DNA of 50,534 nt from positions 1 to 50,534 of the forward strand of contig CALWLN010000003.1 in NCBI GenBank assembly GCA_944381535.1, given 5' to 3'. Made by a program: the position numbers and the translations under genes. Source of the DNA: an uncultured Lachnospiraceae bacterium. Lineage in GTDB: Bacteria > Bacillota > Clostridia > Lachnospirales > Lachnospiraceae. Under the pieces are notes generated by a model. It saw nothing but the letters and a program-made list of their open reading frames with translations. It had not been told where the DNA came from and ran no database searches. This document shows, in pieces, positions 25,043 to 34,227 of the stretch (positions are counted from its first letter, which is position 1; the number at the start of each line of letters is the position of its first letter).

Positions 25043-25828
25043 TCATATGGTGATGATCTGTACGCCCTGAGCGGCAATCTCTTCCAGCGCCTCCGGATTG
25101 GCATTTCGGTTGGTGATCAGGGTGTCCATGGCCGAGAGGGGAATGATCCGGAAGAAGCCCTCGTATCCGATTTTGGAGTAATCCGCCACGATGATGACCT
25201 GGCGGGAGCGCTCAATCATCATCTGCAGCAGCGTTGCGTCCTCGGCATGGCGGGTGGTTACGCCGCCCTTTACATCCACACCGTCCACGGAGAGGAAGAG
25301 CTTGTCGGCGCGATAGTATTCCATCTGCTTTAAGACGTCGCTGCCATAGGTAAAGGTATGTCTTGCGTTTAAAATACCGCCCAGCAGGATGGACTGGATG
25401 TCCCCTTTTCCTGCCAGTGTGCTGGCGATGTTAAGGGAGTTGGTCAAAACTCTGAGATTTTTTTCGGCAGCGGTCCTGGCTAACTCCATTGCGATAAAGT
25501 AGTTGGAGGAGCCGTCGTTTAGTAGGAGCGTGTCGTTATTCTGGATCAAGGAAACCGCCGCTTCGGCCAGCCGGGTTTTGGCCTCCGCGTTGGAGGTTCG
25601 GGTTCCGGTTCCGGTAAAGTTGAAAATGGCGCTTTGTATGGGGATGGCGCCGCCGTGGGTGCGCTCCAGAAGCCCCTCCTGCTCTAAGAATTCCAGATCC
25701 TTGCGGATGGTGACCTCGCTGACTCCAAGCTGTTTGCTGATCTGAGCCACATGGATATTTCCGTCCCTGGAGAGCAGGGAGAGAATCGTGCGGCGCCGTT
25801 CGTTTAATTTTCGGGCTGAATTTGACAT
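25043..25828 (-). CDS. DeoR-family transcription repressor
   Basis: 261 residues from the ATG at 25828 (AAGGAA upstream); a longer frame exists but its first 41 codons are AT-rich leader. An N-terminal DeoR helix-turn-helix (RRRTILSLLSRDG...VSEVTIRKDLEFLEQEGLLERTHGGA) and the C-terminal DeoRC sensor domain (NDTLLLNDGSS, SVDGVD, GVTTRHAEDA, VADYSKIG). These repressors usually respond to sugar phosphates. It diverges from the transporter operon, 190 bp away, and is the obvious candidate to regulate it. Confidence 0.9.
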   Translation of the reverse strand: MSNSARKLNERRRTILSLLSRDGNIHVAQISKQLGVSEVTIRKDLEFLEQEGLLERTHGGAIPIQSAIFNFTGTGTRTSNAEAKTRLAEAAVSLIQNNDTLLLNDGSSNYFIAMELARTAAEKNLRVLTNSLNIASTLAGKGDIQSILLGGILNARHTFTYGSDVLKQMEYYRADKLFLSVDGVDVKGGVTTRHAEDATLLQMMIERSRQVIIVADYSKIGYEGFFRIIPLSAMDTLITNRNANPEALEEIAAQGVQIITI

Positions 25829-25849
25829 GGCTTTTCCTTTCCGTAATAT

Positions 25850-25940
25850 AACAAAACTTTGAAAATCATATGAGGGGAAACAGTGCAACTGATTTGAATT
25901 TATCATATTCGTAAAGAAAAGTAAATACTTTCGAAATAAA
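25850..25940. promoter_or_regulatory. Candidate DeoR operator region
   Basis: The divergent gap between deoR and the transporter holds AACTTTGAAAA (near 25855) and ACTTTCGAAAT with the palindrome TTTCGAAA (25929-25936), about 75 bp apart. The same 8-bp palindrome occurs on the other side of the deoR gene. Confidence 0.35.
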
Positions 25941-26018
25941 AAGAAAGACAAACGTGGGATTTATACGGCAAAAGACATTACGTCTATGCTGTTATGAATA
26001 AAGAAGGAGGACATATCC

Positions 26019-27821
26019 ATGAAACACACAAGTAAAAAAAGAAAAACCAGATTTATGTGTATGCTGCTGTTGCTGGCGCTTTTGCTTTCCGGCTGCGGCG
26101 GCTCGCCGTCGGGGGATGGCAATGGGGACAATGAAGGCGGCAACACCAGTGCGGAGGGAGATTACGAAGGGTATTACAAGACTTATCTGACGGCTTCCAT
26201 CGCCACTATGAACTTTCTGACGGACGCCGACGGCACCAGCACCGAACTGTATTCCCGAAGCGGGTTGAGGCTTTACAATTACGTCCCGGACGGGAATGGC
26301 GGCGCCTCCCTGGAGGGAGAGCTGGCAGTCTCCGACCCGGTGTGCCTGGATGGGGACGCCGGCACTACCTGGGAGATTACCCTAAGGGAAAATGCCAAAT
26401 GGCAGAATGGAGACGCCATTACGGCGGATGATTTTATTTTCAGTATGCAGACGGCCTTAGACCCTGAACAGCTCTACACCGAGGGCTCCAAGGCAGCCAA
26501 CGGCCTGGTCGAGATTCAAAACGCGGCCGCCTATCTGGAACAGTACGCCCCCGGCAATTCCCCGGTTTCCTGGGAGGATGTGGGAATCAAAAAGACCGGC
26601 GATTATACCATCCAGATCATCACGGAGTACAAGACCAACGCGGAGAAGATAAAGCAGCATTTTAATATGCCCAGTACCATGCTGGTCCATCAGGCCACCT
26701 ATGAAAGCTGCTGGGATTCTTCCCACGCGGTCAACAGCTATGGATCCAGCCTGGACAAATACATGAGCTGCGGAGAGTATATTCTGACAGAATGGGTCAC
26801 CGACTCCAAATATGTGCTGGAGAAGAACCCGGACTATGTGCATGCGGATCTGATCAAGCTGCCGGGTATCGTGTACCGGGTGGTGGCGGATAACAATACG
26901 GCGCTGGAGTTGTTTTTGCAGGGCGAATTGACACAGGTAGCCTTAGGCTCCGCGGAAATTGAAAATTATCTGCAGGATCCCAGATATATGTCTGACCCGC
27001 CCTTGCAGCAGTTAAACGTTCTCATCAATAACCGCAACACCGACAATAACGGTATTTTAAATAATCTGAATTTCCGCAAGGCTTTGTTCTACGCCACCGA
27101 CAGGGAGTCCATTGCGGCTTTGCGAAACGCCATTCCGGCCACCTACATTTTGGGTACGAAGATGATCGTAGATGAATCCGGAACCACCTTCCGAAGCCTG
27201 GAATCCAGTTCCGCCTATCTGCCGGAGAATTACGGATACGATCCGGAATATGCCAAGGAATGCTATGATCTGGCTATGGAGGAATGTGGTCTGACTTCCT
27301 TAAACCTGACGGTTATCTTTTCAGAGAGCAGCCCCAACCAGAGGCCCATTGCGGAGTATATACAGACCAGCTGGAAGGAGATTTTCGGCGATTCCTTTAC
27401 CTTGACCCTGGATCCCAAGCCCACCACCGTTGCTTATTCCCAGAGAAAGGGCTGGACCAGCAATCCCAACTCCTATGAGCTGGCCATCGAAGGCTATGTG
27501 CCGGTGGACAATATTTTGACGGATGCTTTGAAATTCTATACCACCGGCTATCCAAACGCCAATGAGTATAACAACAACGAGCGGGTGGACGCCCTGTATC
27601 AGGAGGCCGTATACGGCGAGCAGGCACTGAACGATAATGATTACCTGATTTCCCTGGTGCAGCAGATGGAACAGATTCTGATTTATGAGGATTATATTAC
27701 CTGCCCGGTATTTGAGATACCCAACGCATGGCTGCTGGACGAGCATGTGCAGCTTCCGGTGACGGAGCGTGTTCCGGGCGGCGGATGGATGACGGACTAT
27801 GCGGAGTTTGTGACGGAGTAA
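26019..27821 (+). CDS. Peptide ABC transporter substrate-binding lipoprotein
   Basis: 600 residues, SBP family 5 (OppA/DppA type). Signal peptide with lipobox LSGC (Cys26), a Gly/Ser/Asp linker, then the family fold with WEITLRENAKWQNGDAITADDFIFS and FRKALFYATDRESIA. It binds oligopeptides outside the membrane and hands them to the two permeases that follow. Strong AAGGAGG before the start. First gene of a run of seven with short gaps. Confidence 0.94.
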   Translation: MKHTSKKRKTRFMCMLLLLALLLSGCGGSPSGDGNGDNEGGNTSAEGDYEGYYKTYLTASIATMNFLTDADGTSTELYSRSGLRLYNYVPDGNGGASLEGELAVSDPVCLDGDAGTTWEITLRENAKWQNGDAITADDFIFSMQTALDPEQLYTEGSKAANGLVEIQNAAAYLEQYAPGNSPVSWEDVGIKKTGDYTIQIITEYKTNAEKIKQHFNMPSTMLVHQATYESCWDSSHAVNSYGSSLDKYMSCGEYILTEWVTDSKYVLEKNPDYVHADLIKLPGIVYRVVADNNTALELFLQGELTQVALGSAEIENYLQDPRYMSDPPLQQLNVLINNRNTDNNGILNNLNFRKALFYATDRESIAALRNAIPATYILGTKMIVDESGTTFRSLESSSAYLPENYGYDPEYAKECYDLAMEECGLTSLNLTVIFSESSPNQRPIAEYIQTSWKEIFGDSFTLTLDPKPTTVAYSQRKGWTSNPNSYELAIEGYVPVDNILTDALKFYTTGYPNANEYNNNERVDALYQEAVYGEQALNDNDYLISLVQQMEQILIYEDYITCPVFEIPNAWLLDEHVQLPVTERVPGGGWMTDYAEFVTE

Positions 27822-27839
27822 TGTAGGAGAGGGCAGGAT

Positions 27840-28790
27840 ATGGCAAAATACATATTAAAACGTATTGCCGGTATTTTCATTGTACTGTTCGTAGTGATGA
27901 CAGCTGCGTTTTTCATGATGCGGCTGATGCCGGGGGGAATCCTGGATGGCGTGGAGGAGAACTTAAGCGCCGATATGCGGGATTTGATTTATGCAAAATA
28001 TAACATGGACAAGCCAATCTGGGAGCAGTACCTTCTGTTCTTAAAAGGGATTGTGACCGAGTGGGACTGGGGCGTTTCCTTAAAGCTGTATGTCAATGTC
28101 AGCGTGTGGGACATCCTGGCGGAGCGGATTCCCATCACGCTGTACCTGGGGTTCTTGTCGTTGCTGATTTCGGTGCCCATAGGGATTGCCTTCGGCACGC
28201 TGGCGGCTCTGAAGAAAAACGGAATCGTGGACCATGCCGTTTCCTTTCTGGTGGTACTCTTTATCTCCATCCCATCCTTTGTCATGGCCACAGGGCTTCA
28301 ATACTTTGTGGCCTATAAGTGGGGATGGTTCCCGCTGATTTACGATGACAGCCTGCCGCGGATCACAACCACCTTTCTGCCTGTGCTGGCCCTGTCCTTC
28401 AGCCCCATTGCCACCATCACCCGTTACCTGCGGGCAGAGCTCTCCGAGTCCTTGAACTCGGATTATATGCTGCTGGCCCGCACCAAGGGGCTGACCCGGG
28501 TACAGGCCACCATGCGCCATGCCCTGCGGAATTCCCTGGTGCCGGTGGTGAATGTGATCGTTCCGGCCTTTATCAGCATTATGGGAGGAAGCCTCGTGGT
28601 AGAAAGTATCTTTGGCATTCCGGGTCTGGGCGGTATTACGGTGCGCTCCATCAACGTGGCCGACTACTCCGTGACCCTGGCGTCGCTGATTTACTACACC
28701 TTGATCAGTCTGGCGGCAATCCTTCTGGTGGATATTTCCTATGGACTGATTGACCCGCGGATCCGGATGGGAGGCAGCAAGGATGCATAA
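27840..28790 (+). CDS. Peptide ABC transporter permease (OppB/DppB type)
   Basis: 316 residues with about six membrane segments. A typical N-terminal YILKRIAGIFIVLFVV and the cytoplasmic coupling loop LARTKGLTRVQATMRHALRN near residue 215. It forms half of the membrane channel. 18 bp after the binding-protein gene; overlaps the next gene start by 8 bp. Confidence 0.94.
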   Translation: MAKYILKRIAGIFIVLFVVMTAAFFMMRLMPGGILDGVEENLSADMRDLIYAKYNMDKPIWEQYLLFLKGIVTEWDWGVSLKLYVNVSVWDILAERIPITLYLGFLSLLISVPIGIAFGTLAALKKNGIVDHAVSFLVVLFISIPSFVMATGLQYFVAYKWGWFPLIYDDSLPRITTTFLPVLALSFSPIATITRYLRAELSESLNSDYMLLARTKGLTRVQATMRHALRNSLVPVVNVIVPAFISIMGGSLVVESIFGIPGLGGITVRSINVADYSVTLASLIYYTLISLAAILLVDISYGLIDPRIRMGGSKDA

Positions 28791-29931
28791 GGAAGAATAC
28801 ACGGGACTGGCTCCCGAACTCATGGAAATTCCCGAGGAAAAATTCAGATTGGTGAATCTGGATATGGATGAATCGGATGAAAAATTTAAAGGAAAGCCCA
28901 TAGGCTTTTTGAAGGACGCCTTTTTGCGGTTTTCGAAGAACAAGGTCTCCATGGTGGCCCTGGCCGGCGTTCTGCTGGTGATTTTCATGGCGTTTGCCGG
29001 GCCTGCCATGACGCCCTATGGATACAACGACCAGAATCCGGAGGAGGCCAATCTGCCGCCGAAAATGCCGGGTCTGGAGAAGTTGGGGATTCTGGACGGA
29101 TCCCGGTGGCTTACCAGCTGCCGAAAGGACAGTCTGGACGAGTTCCCGGAGGGAAGTATCCTGGAAATCGGCACGGATGTGGAGGAAATCCGCGGCGTGG
29201 AGGTGGTGAGCGTCAAGGTGGATTACTATAAATACACCGGTGTGGAGGACGATACCTACCATTATTTCGGCACGGATTACCTGGGCAGGGATCTGTGGAC
29301 CAGGCTGTGGCGTGGTACCCGGATTTCTCTGCTGATCGGATTCTTATCTGCCATCACCAACTGTATCATTGGCATTATATTCGGAAGTATTGCAGGGTAT
29401 TACGGCGGGAAGGTGGACATGGTCATGATGCGTATCTGTGAGGTCATCAACGCCATCCCTCAGATTGTGCTGGTCACGCTGTTTATCCTGTATTTCGGCT
29501 CGGGGCTGGTCTCCATTGTGTGCGCCCTGCTTGTGCAGAACTGGGTTGCCACGGCCACCCTCATAAGGTCCCAGTTCTACCGCTACAAGGGCAGAGAATA
29601 TGTGCTGGCGGCCCGCTCTCTGGGCGTCACGGACCGGAAACTGATTTTTGTACATATCCTGCCCAATGCCGTAGGGCCGGTGATCACCCGGGTGATGACA
29701 GCCATCCCCAGCGCGATTTTTACCGAGTCCTTCCTGGCATTCCTGGGACTGGGTATCAAGCCGCCGGAGACCTCCATCGGTATGCTGCTGGCGGACGGGC
29801 AGAAGGTGATTCTGACCTACCCAACCCAGGTACTGTTCCCGGCCATTATTATTTCCATTCTGATGGTGTGCTTTAATCTGATGTCCAACGGTCTGCGGGA
29901 CGCTTTTGACCCCACCCTGCGTGGAGCGTAA
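28783..29931 (+). CDS. Peptide ABC transporter permease (OppC/DppC type)
   Basis: 382 residues from the ATG at 28783, preferred because GGGAGG lies at normal spacing and the ATG overlaps the upstream stop. After the first membrane segment there is a long outer loop of about 100 residues, then FGTDYLGRDLWTRLWRGTRISL and the coupling loop AARSLGVTDRKLIFVHILPN. Second half of the channel. Confidence 0.93.
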   Translation: MHKEEYTGLAPELMEIPEEKFRLVNLDMDESDEKFKGKPIGFLKDAFLRFSKNKVSMVALAGVLLVIFMAFAGPAMTPYGYNDQNPEEANLPPKMPGLEKLGILDGSRWLTSCRKDSLDEFPEGSILEIGTDVEEIRGVEVVSVKVDYYKYTGVEDDTYHYFGTDYLGRDLWTRLWRGTRISLLIGFLSAITNCIIGIIFGSIAGYYGGKVDMVMMRICEVINAIPQIVLVTLFILYFGSGLVSIVCALLVQNWVATATLIRSQFYRYKGREYVLAARSLGVTDRKLIFVHILPNAVGPVITRVMTAIPSAIFTESFLAFLGLGIKPPETSIGMLLADGQKVILTYPTQVLFPAIIISILMVCFNLMSNGLRDAFDPTLRGA

Positions 29932-29942
29932 GGAGGAACGAT

Positions 29943-30983
29943 ATGGGAGAGACAATGATTCAAGTGAAAGACCTTCGGGTGAATTTCCGGGCCTGGGCCG
30001 GCACCGTACAGGCGGTGCGGGGGGTGAATTTTGAACTGAAGAAGGGGGAGACCCTGGCCATCGTAGGGGAGAGCGGTTCCGGGAAGTCCGTGACCACAAA
30101 GGCTATTCTGGGAATCCTGCCCTCCAACGCCAGAATCACTTCCGGCGAGATACTGTATAACGGGAAGGATCTGACGAAGCTGAAGGAGAAGGAGTTTTAT
30201 GACATCCGGGGCAAGCATATTTCTCTGGTGTTCCAGGACCCCCTGTCAGCCTTAAATCCCATCCAGAAGGTGGGCAAACAGATTTGTGAAGCCTTGAAGA
30301 AAAATGAACATATGAGTAACGGGGAAGCGAAAAAAAGGGCCATTGCCCTTATGGAGGACGTGGGGATTCCGGAGCCGGAGACCAAGTTCTCCCAGTATCC
30401 CTTTCAGTTTTCCGGCGGTATGCGCCAGAGAATCGTGATCGCCATAGCCCTGGCCTGCAATCCGGAAATATTGATCTGTGACGAGCCCACAACAGCCCTG
30501 GACGTGACGATTCAGAGCCGCATTCTGGACAAGATTAAAGAATTGAAGGCAGAGCATGATCTGTCCGTCATCTTTATTACCCACGATCTGGGCGTGGTGG
30601 CCGGCATTGCGGACCGGGTGTGCGTGATGTATGCCGGGAAAATCGTGGAGTACGGCACCGTGGACGATATTTTCTATGAGCCGGCCCATCCCTATACCTG
30701 GGCGCTGTTAAGCTCCATGCCGGACCTGGATACCAAGGAAAAATTATTTTCCATCCCCGGCGCTCCGCCCAATATGATGTATCCGCCAAAGGGGGACGCC
30801 TTTGCCCCCAGAAACCGGTACGCCATGGAGATTGATTTTGAACAGGAGCCGCCCTTTTTCAAGGTTTCGGATACCCATTACGCGGCCACCTGGCTGTTAC
30901 ATCCCAAGGCGCCCAAGGTGGAGCTGCCGGAGGTGCTAAAGCACCGCATTCAAAGAATGAAGGAGGAGAGGGAAGGAGCATGA
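29943..30983 (+). CDS. Peptide ABC transporter ATPase (OppD/AmiE type)
   Basis: 346 residues. Walker A GESGSGKS, signature FSGGMRQR, Walker [13 protein letters not shown], then the oligopeptide-transporter C-terminal extension ([23 protein letters not shown]...[10 protein letters not shown]). The four cysteines found in many OppD proteins are absent, as in the Gram-positive AmiE branch. Powers import. The stop overlaps the start of the next ATPase (ATGA). Confidence 0.94.
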   Translation: MGETMIQVKDLRVNFRAWAGTVQAVRGVNFELKKGETLAIVGESGSGKSVTTKAILGILPSNARITSGEILYNGKDLTKLKEKEFYDIRGKHISLVFQDPLSALNPIQKVGKQICEALKKNEHMSNGEAKKRAIALMEDVGIPEPETKFSQYPFQFSGGMRQRIVIAIALACNPEILICDEPTTALDVTIQSRILDKIKELKAEHDLSVIFITHDLGVVAGIADRVCVMYAGKIVEYGTVDDIFYEPAHPYTWALLSSMPDLDTKEKLFSIPGAPPNMMYPPKGDAFAPRNRYAMEIDFEQEPPFFKVSDTHYAATWLLHPKAPKVELPEVLKHRIQRMKEEREGA

Positions 30984-31939
30984 GCGAGAAGGAAAACAGG
31001 CCGATTTTAGAGGTTTCCAATCTTTGCATGGACTTTTACGGCACGGGCGCCAGGAAAAGCTGCGTTCACGCGGTGGACCATGTCTCCTTTGCCGTCCGGA
31101 AGGGGGAGACCTTCGGACTGGTAGGGGAGAGCGGATGCGGTAAGACTACCACCGGCCGCTGTATCATACGTCTGTATCAGCCCACCTCCGGTGAAATGTA
31201 TTATGACGGAAAGCCTATTCACGGGAAGCTGACCAGAGAAAAGAGAAAGTATATTACGGACCATATTGCCATGGTGTTCCAGGACCCCATCGCCAGCCTG
31301 AATCCCCGTATGACCGTACAGGACATCATTGGGGAAGGGCTGAAGCTGAGGGGCGTTAAGGACAAGGAAGAGCGGCACAGGATCGTGAAGGGGCTTTTGG
31401 TGCGGGTAGGCCTTACCCCGGAGCATGCCACCCGCTATCCCCATGAATTTTCCGGCGGTCAGCGGCAGAGAATCGGTATTGCCAGGGCCCTGGCCGTAAA
31501 TCCGGGGATGATCATCGCGGACGAGCCGGTATCCGCCCTGGACGTTTCCGTGCAGGCCCAGGTCATCAACCTGTTAAATGAGCTAAAGGAGGACTTAGGG
31601 CTGACCATTTTATTTATTGCCCATAATCTGAGCGTAGTCAAATATTTTTCAGACCGGATCGGGGTGATGTATTACGGAAAACTGCTGGAAGTGGCGGACG
31701 CCGACCAGCTGTTTCAAAGGCCGGCCCATCCCTATACCAGAGCGCTGCTGTCTGCGGTGCCTCAGCCGGATCCATACCTGGAGCGGAAACGGAAGAAAAT
31801 CATCTATGATCCTTCCGTTCATCAATATGGTCCGGGGAATGAGCCGTCCTATCATACCATTGAGGAGGGACATATTCTGTACTGCTCGGACAGGGAATTT
31901 GAGGAACTTATGAAATCACAGGAAGGAAAGAAGGTGTAG
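30980..31939 (+). CDS. Peptide ABC transporter ATPase (OppF/AmiF type)
   Basis: 319 residues. Walker A GESGCGKT, signature FSGGQRQR, Walker B MIIADEPVSALD, and a C-terminal stretch ending in HTIEEGHILYC. Pairs with the preceding ATPase. It starts inside the upstream stop (ATGA), so translation is coupled, and ends 2 bp before the NlpC-like lipoprotein gene. Confidence 0.94.
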   Translation: MSEKENRPILEVSNLCMDFYGTGARKSCVHAVDHVSFAVRKGETFGLVGESGCGKTTTGRCIIRLYQPTSGEMYYDGKPIHGKLTREKRKYITDHIAMVFQDPIASLNPRMTVQDIIGEGLKLRGVKDKEERHRIVKGLLVRVGLTPEHATRYPHEFSGGQRQRIGIARALAVNPGMIIADEPVSALDVSVQAQVINLLNELKEDLGLTILFIAHNLSVVKYFSDRIGVMYYGKLLEVADADQLFQRPAHPYTRALLSAVPQPDPYLERKRKKIIYDPSVHQYGPGNEPSYHTIEEGHILYCSDREFEELMKSQEGKKV

Positions 31940-31941
31940 CT

Positions 31942-34203
31942 ATGAGGAAGGGGGATAAACGGATTTTCCTGCTGTTTACGGCGGTGCTTCTTGCGGGGGT
32001 TCTCTCCGGCTGCGCGGAAAAGGAGCAGGAGACGGAGGCGGTGGCGTCGGATTTTCTGCATTATCCGTACAGCCAGGAAGCGGCGGCGGACAGAATCTAT
32101 GATATTTCCGCGGAGGAGGCTTTAATAGCGGTGTCCACAGCCTATCTGCAGAAGGGCGTTCTGATTCAGTATGACCAGGCATGGACGACCCGTGTCAATA
32201 ACGACTTTCCGGCCCGGGCGGCCAGATGGAACCGGACGGCGGCGCCGGAGCTTGCCACCAGCCAGTATACGGTTTATACGGACTGCTCCAAATTCCAGAA
32301 CGCCATCTATTACAATACCTTTCAGTATGAGCTGCCGGCGGAATCCACGGATACCATGCTGGATTATCCGGAACTTCAGGTGATGTATTACGAGCCCTCC
32401 TGGGAGGAGACCGAGGAGGAAAAGACGCAGATATTTGAGCAGCTGGAAAATCTTCTGCAGGTGGGGGACCTTATCAACTACCGTCTGGCAGACGACAACA
32501 ACGGCCATATTCTGATGTACACGGGGGACGGGGAGTTCATCCATGCCACCTCCGGTGACACGGGCGGCGACTATCAGTATACCAGTAATAACGGGGGAGC
32601 CACAAAGGTGGATGTCACGGAGCCTACCGGCGCGGTGGGGAAAATCAGCTTAAAGACCTTAGAGACCAGTACCGAGAGCAGGTATCTGCTGGCACAGCTG
32701 AAATTCGGTGTGCTGCGGCCCATGATGGAGTTGTCTAAGGAAGATATTACGGGCGACGCTTACTGCCGCACCGCATTCATGCAGGGAATCATTTCCGAGG
32801 TGACAAGCGATGTGCCCGGCGGGCAGAGCATTGAACCGGGAGCAGAAGTAAATTATACCGTTACCTTCCAGAATCTGGATTCCGTAGCCCGGAATGTGCA
32901 TGTGGACCTTGCGGCCGCAGAACATACGGCTATCACAAAAGAGCCGGAGAGCTTTGACTTGGAGATTCCGGCCAACAGTACGGCCACGCTGACTTTTGCC
33001 GTACAAATCGATGAGGACCCGGCTTTGCTGGGAACGGAGATTTCGGGCCCCGGCGTCAAGGCCAACGGCATGACGGTGGCAACTACCGGACATCTGGTAC
33101 AGAAGAATCTTAAGGACAGCCTAGCCACTGCCTTCGAAACCTTTGATTTTACGGCGGCGGGGGTCAGAAATGATTACAGTATGGCTGCAGCCGCATACCG
33201 GGAAATCGCCGGTTATGAGCTTCCCTTTGCGTCCACGGAAGAACTTTTGTGGAAGGTTTTCGTCCGGGACGATTACAATAATATTGCGCTGTCTCTGCGT
33301 TCGGAAGGCGTTATCCCCGACATGGTGGTCAAAGGTTATTACGGCGGCATGGCGGTAAAAAACGCGGAGGGTGACCCGGGAGAGCGGGTTTCGAATTTTA
33401 CAGGGGCAAGCCTTAGGGCCGGCGATATTCTGGTGGTCAGTGAGGATCTTACCCCGGAGCATACCTATTTGTATCTCTGTACCGGTCCCTATAACCTGGC
33501 GGGCTGGTTTGAGGAATACGGGGAGGTTTCCATCCTGCGCTCCGGCTATCTGGCCCCCATCATGGAAAGCATGCTGGGGCAGTATGCTTTTGCGCTCCTT
33601 CGTCCTTCCTTTGTGATGGAAGAGACACCGGAAGAGACAGTGCTGGGGGAGGCCGATACTTCCGATTATACGGATACCGTCATAATCACCGGAGAACCGG
33701 AGTGGACCGGGAGTACCGGTAAGGTGGAGGTATTGTCCGTAACTACCGGAGAATCCCGGGTGGTGGCGGTGGAGGATCCTTCTTCTGTCGCTTCAGAACG
33801 GTTGTGCCGGATAACGGTAGAGAATGGTTATGCCCGGTTTGCCAGCCCGGCTTCCGGGGGGATTTACGATGGGACAGGCCTCCGCGCGGGTATGGTAGAG
33901 AAGGGAGCGGCCATCGGGCTGACGGAGGGAACGCTGTCTTATGAGAGCGACCAGGGAACCGCCAGTGTTGCGGTAAATGAGGACACAAAAATTTTCCTGG
34001 TCTCCAACGAAAATGATTACGGACGCCTGTCAAATCCAGAGCCGGCGGACACGGTTGTTGCGGCAGCTGTTTCAGAGAACGGAAATAAAGCCTGGAATCT
34101 GCTGTTTGAGGCAGACGAGGCAGGAACATGTAAATGGGTGATTGTGGAGAAAAACGGACTGGATATTTCCAGGTGCGTTGGCCTTCCCAGGCCTCTGTAT
34201 TGA
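31942..34203 (+). CDS. NlpC/P60-like lipoprotein with a second, degenerate domain
   Basis: 753 residues. Lipobox LSGC (Cys24). Residues about 55-215 resemble an NlpC/P60 (papain-like) domain: DCSKFQNAIYYNTF (Cys115), VGDLINYR, GHILMYTGDGEFIHA (His189, His201). Residues about 290-385 form an Ig/CARDB-like beta domain. Residues about 405-530 look like a second copy in which the catalytic cysteine is replaced (DYS, Tyr412), though AGDILVV and a histidine (507) remain. The last ~190 residues match the module repeated in the next protein (DTKIFLVS...CKWVIVEKNG). Expected at the outer membrane face, cutting or binding peptidoglycan peptides; activity is inferred from fold only. GGAAAGAAGG precedes the start. 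Confidence 0.78.
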   Translation: MRKGDKRIFLLFTAVLLAGVLSGCAEKEQETEAVASDFLHYPYSQEAAADRIYDISAEEALIAVSTAYLQKGVLIQYDQAWTTRVNNDFPARAARWNRTAAPELATSQYTVYTDCSKFQNAIYYNTFQYELPAESTDTMLDYPELQVMYYEPSWEETEEEKTQIFEQLENLLQVGDLINYRLADDNNGHILMYTGDGEFIHATSGDTGGDYQYTSNNGGATKVDVTEPTGAVGKISLKTLETSTESRYLLAQLKFGVLRPMMELSKEDITGDAYCRTAFMQGIISEVTSDVPGGQSIEPGAEVNYTVTFQNLDSVARNVHVDLAAAEHTAITKEPESFDLEIPANSTATLTFAVQIDEDPALLGTEISGPGVKANGMTVATTGHLVQKNLKDSLATAFETFDFTAAGVRNDYSMAAAAYREIAGYELPFASTEELLWKVFVRDDYNNIALSLRSEGVIPDMVVKGYYGGMAVKNAEGDPGERVSNFTGASLRAGDILVVSEDLTPEHTYLYLCTGPYNLAGWFEEYGEVSILRSGYLAPIMESMLGQYAFALLRPSFVMEETPEETVLGEADTSDYTDTVIITGEPEWTGSTGKVEVLSVTTGESRVVAVEDPSSVASERLCRITVENGYARFASPASGGIYDGTGLRAGMVEKGAAIGLTEGTLSYESDQGTASVAVNEDTKIFLVSNENDYGRLSNPEPADTVVAAAVSENGNKAWNLLFEADEAGTCKWVIVEKNGLDISRCVGLPRPLY

Positions 34204-34227
34204 TAACCGAAGAGGGAAGGAGGAGAC

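Noticed and set aside
29943-30983. Loss of the four C-terminal cysteines of the OppD-type ATPase
   Set aside because: At first it looked like loss of an Fe-S site, but the GDAFAPRN...[10 protein letters not shown] form is the usual one in the Gram-positive AmiE branch.
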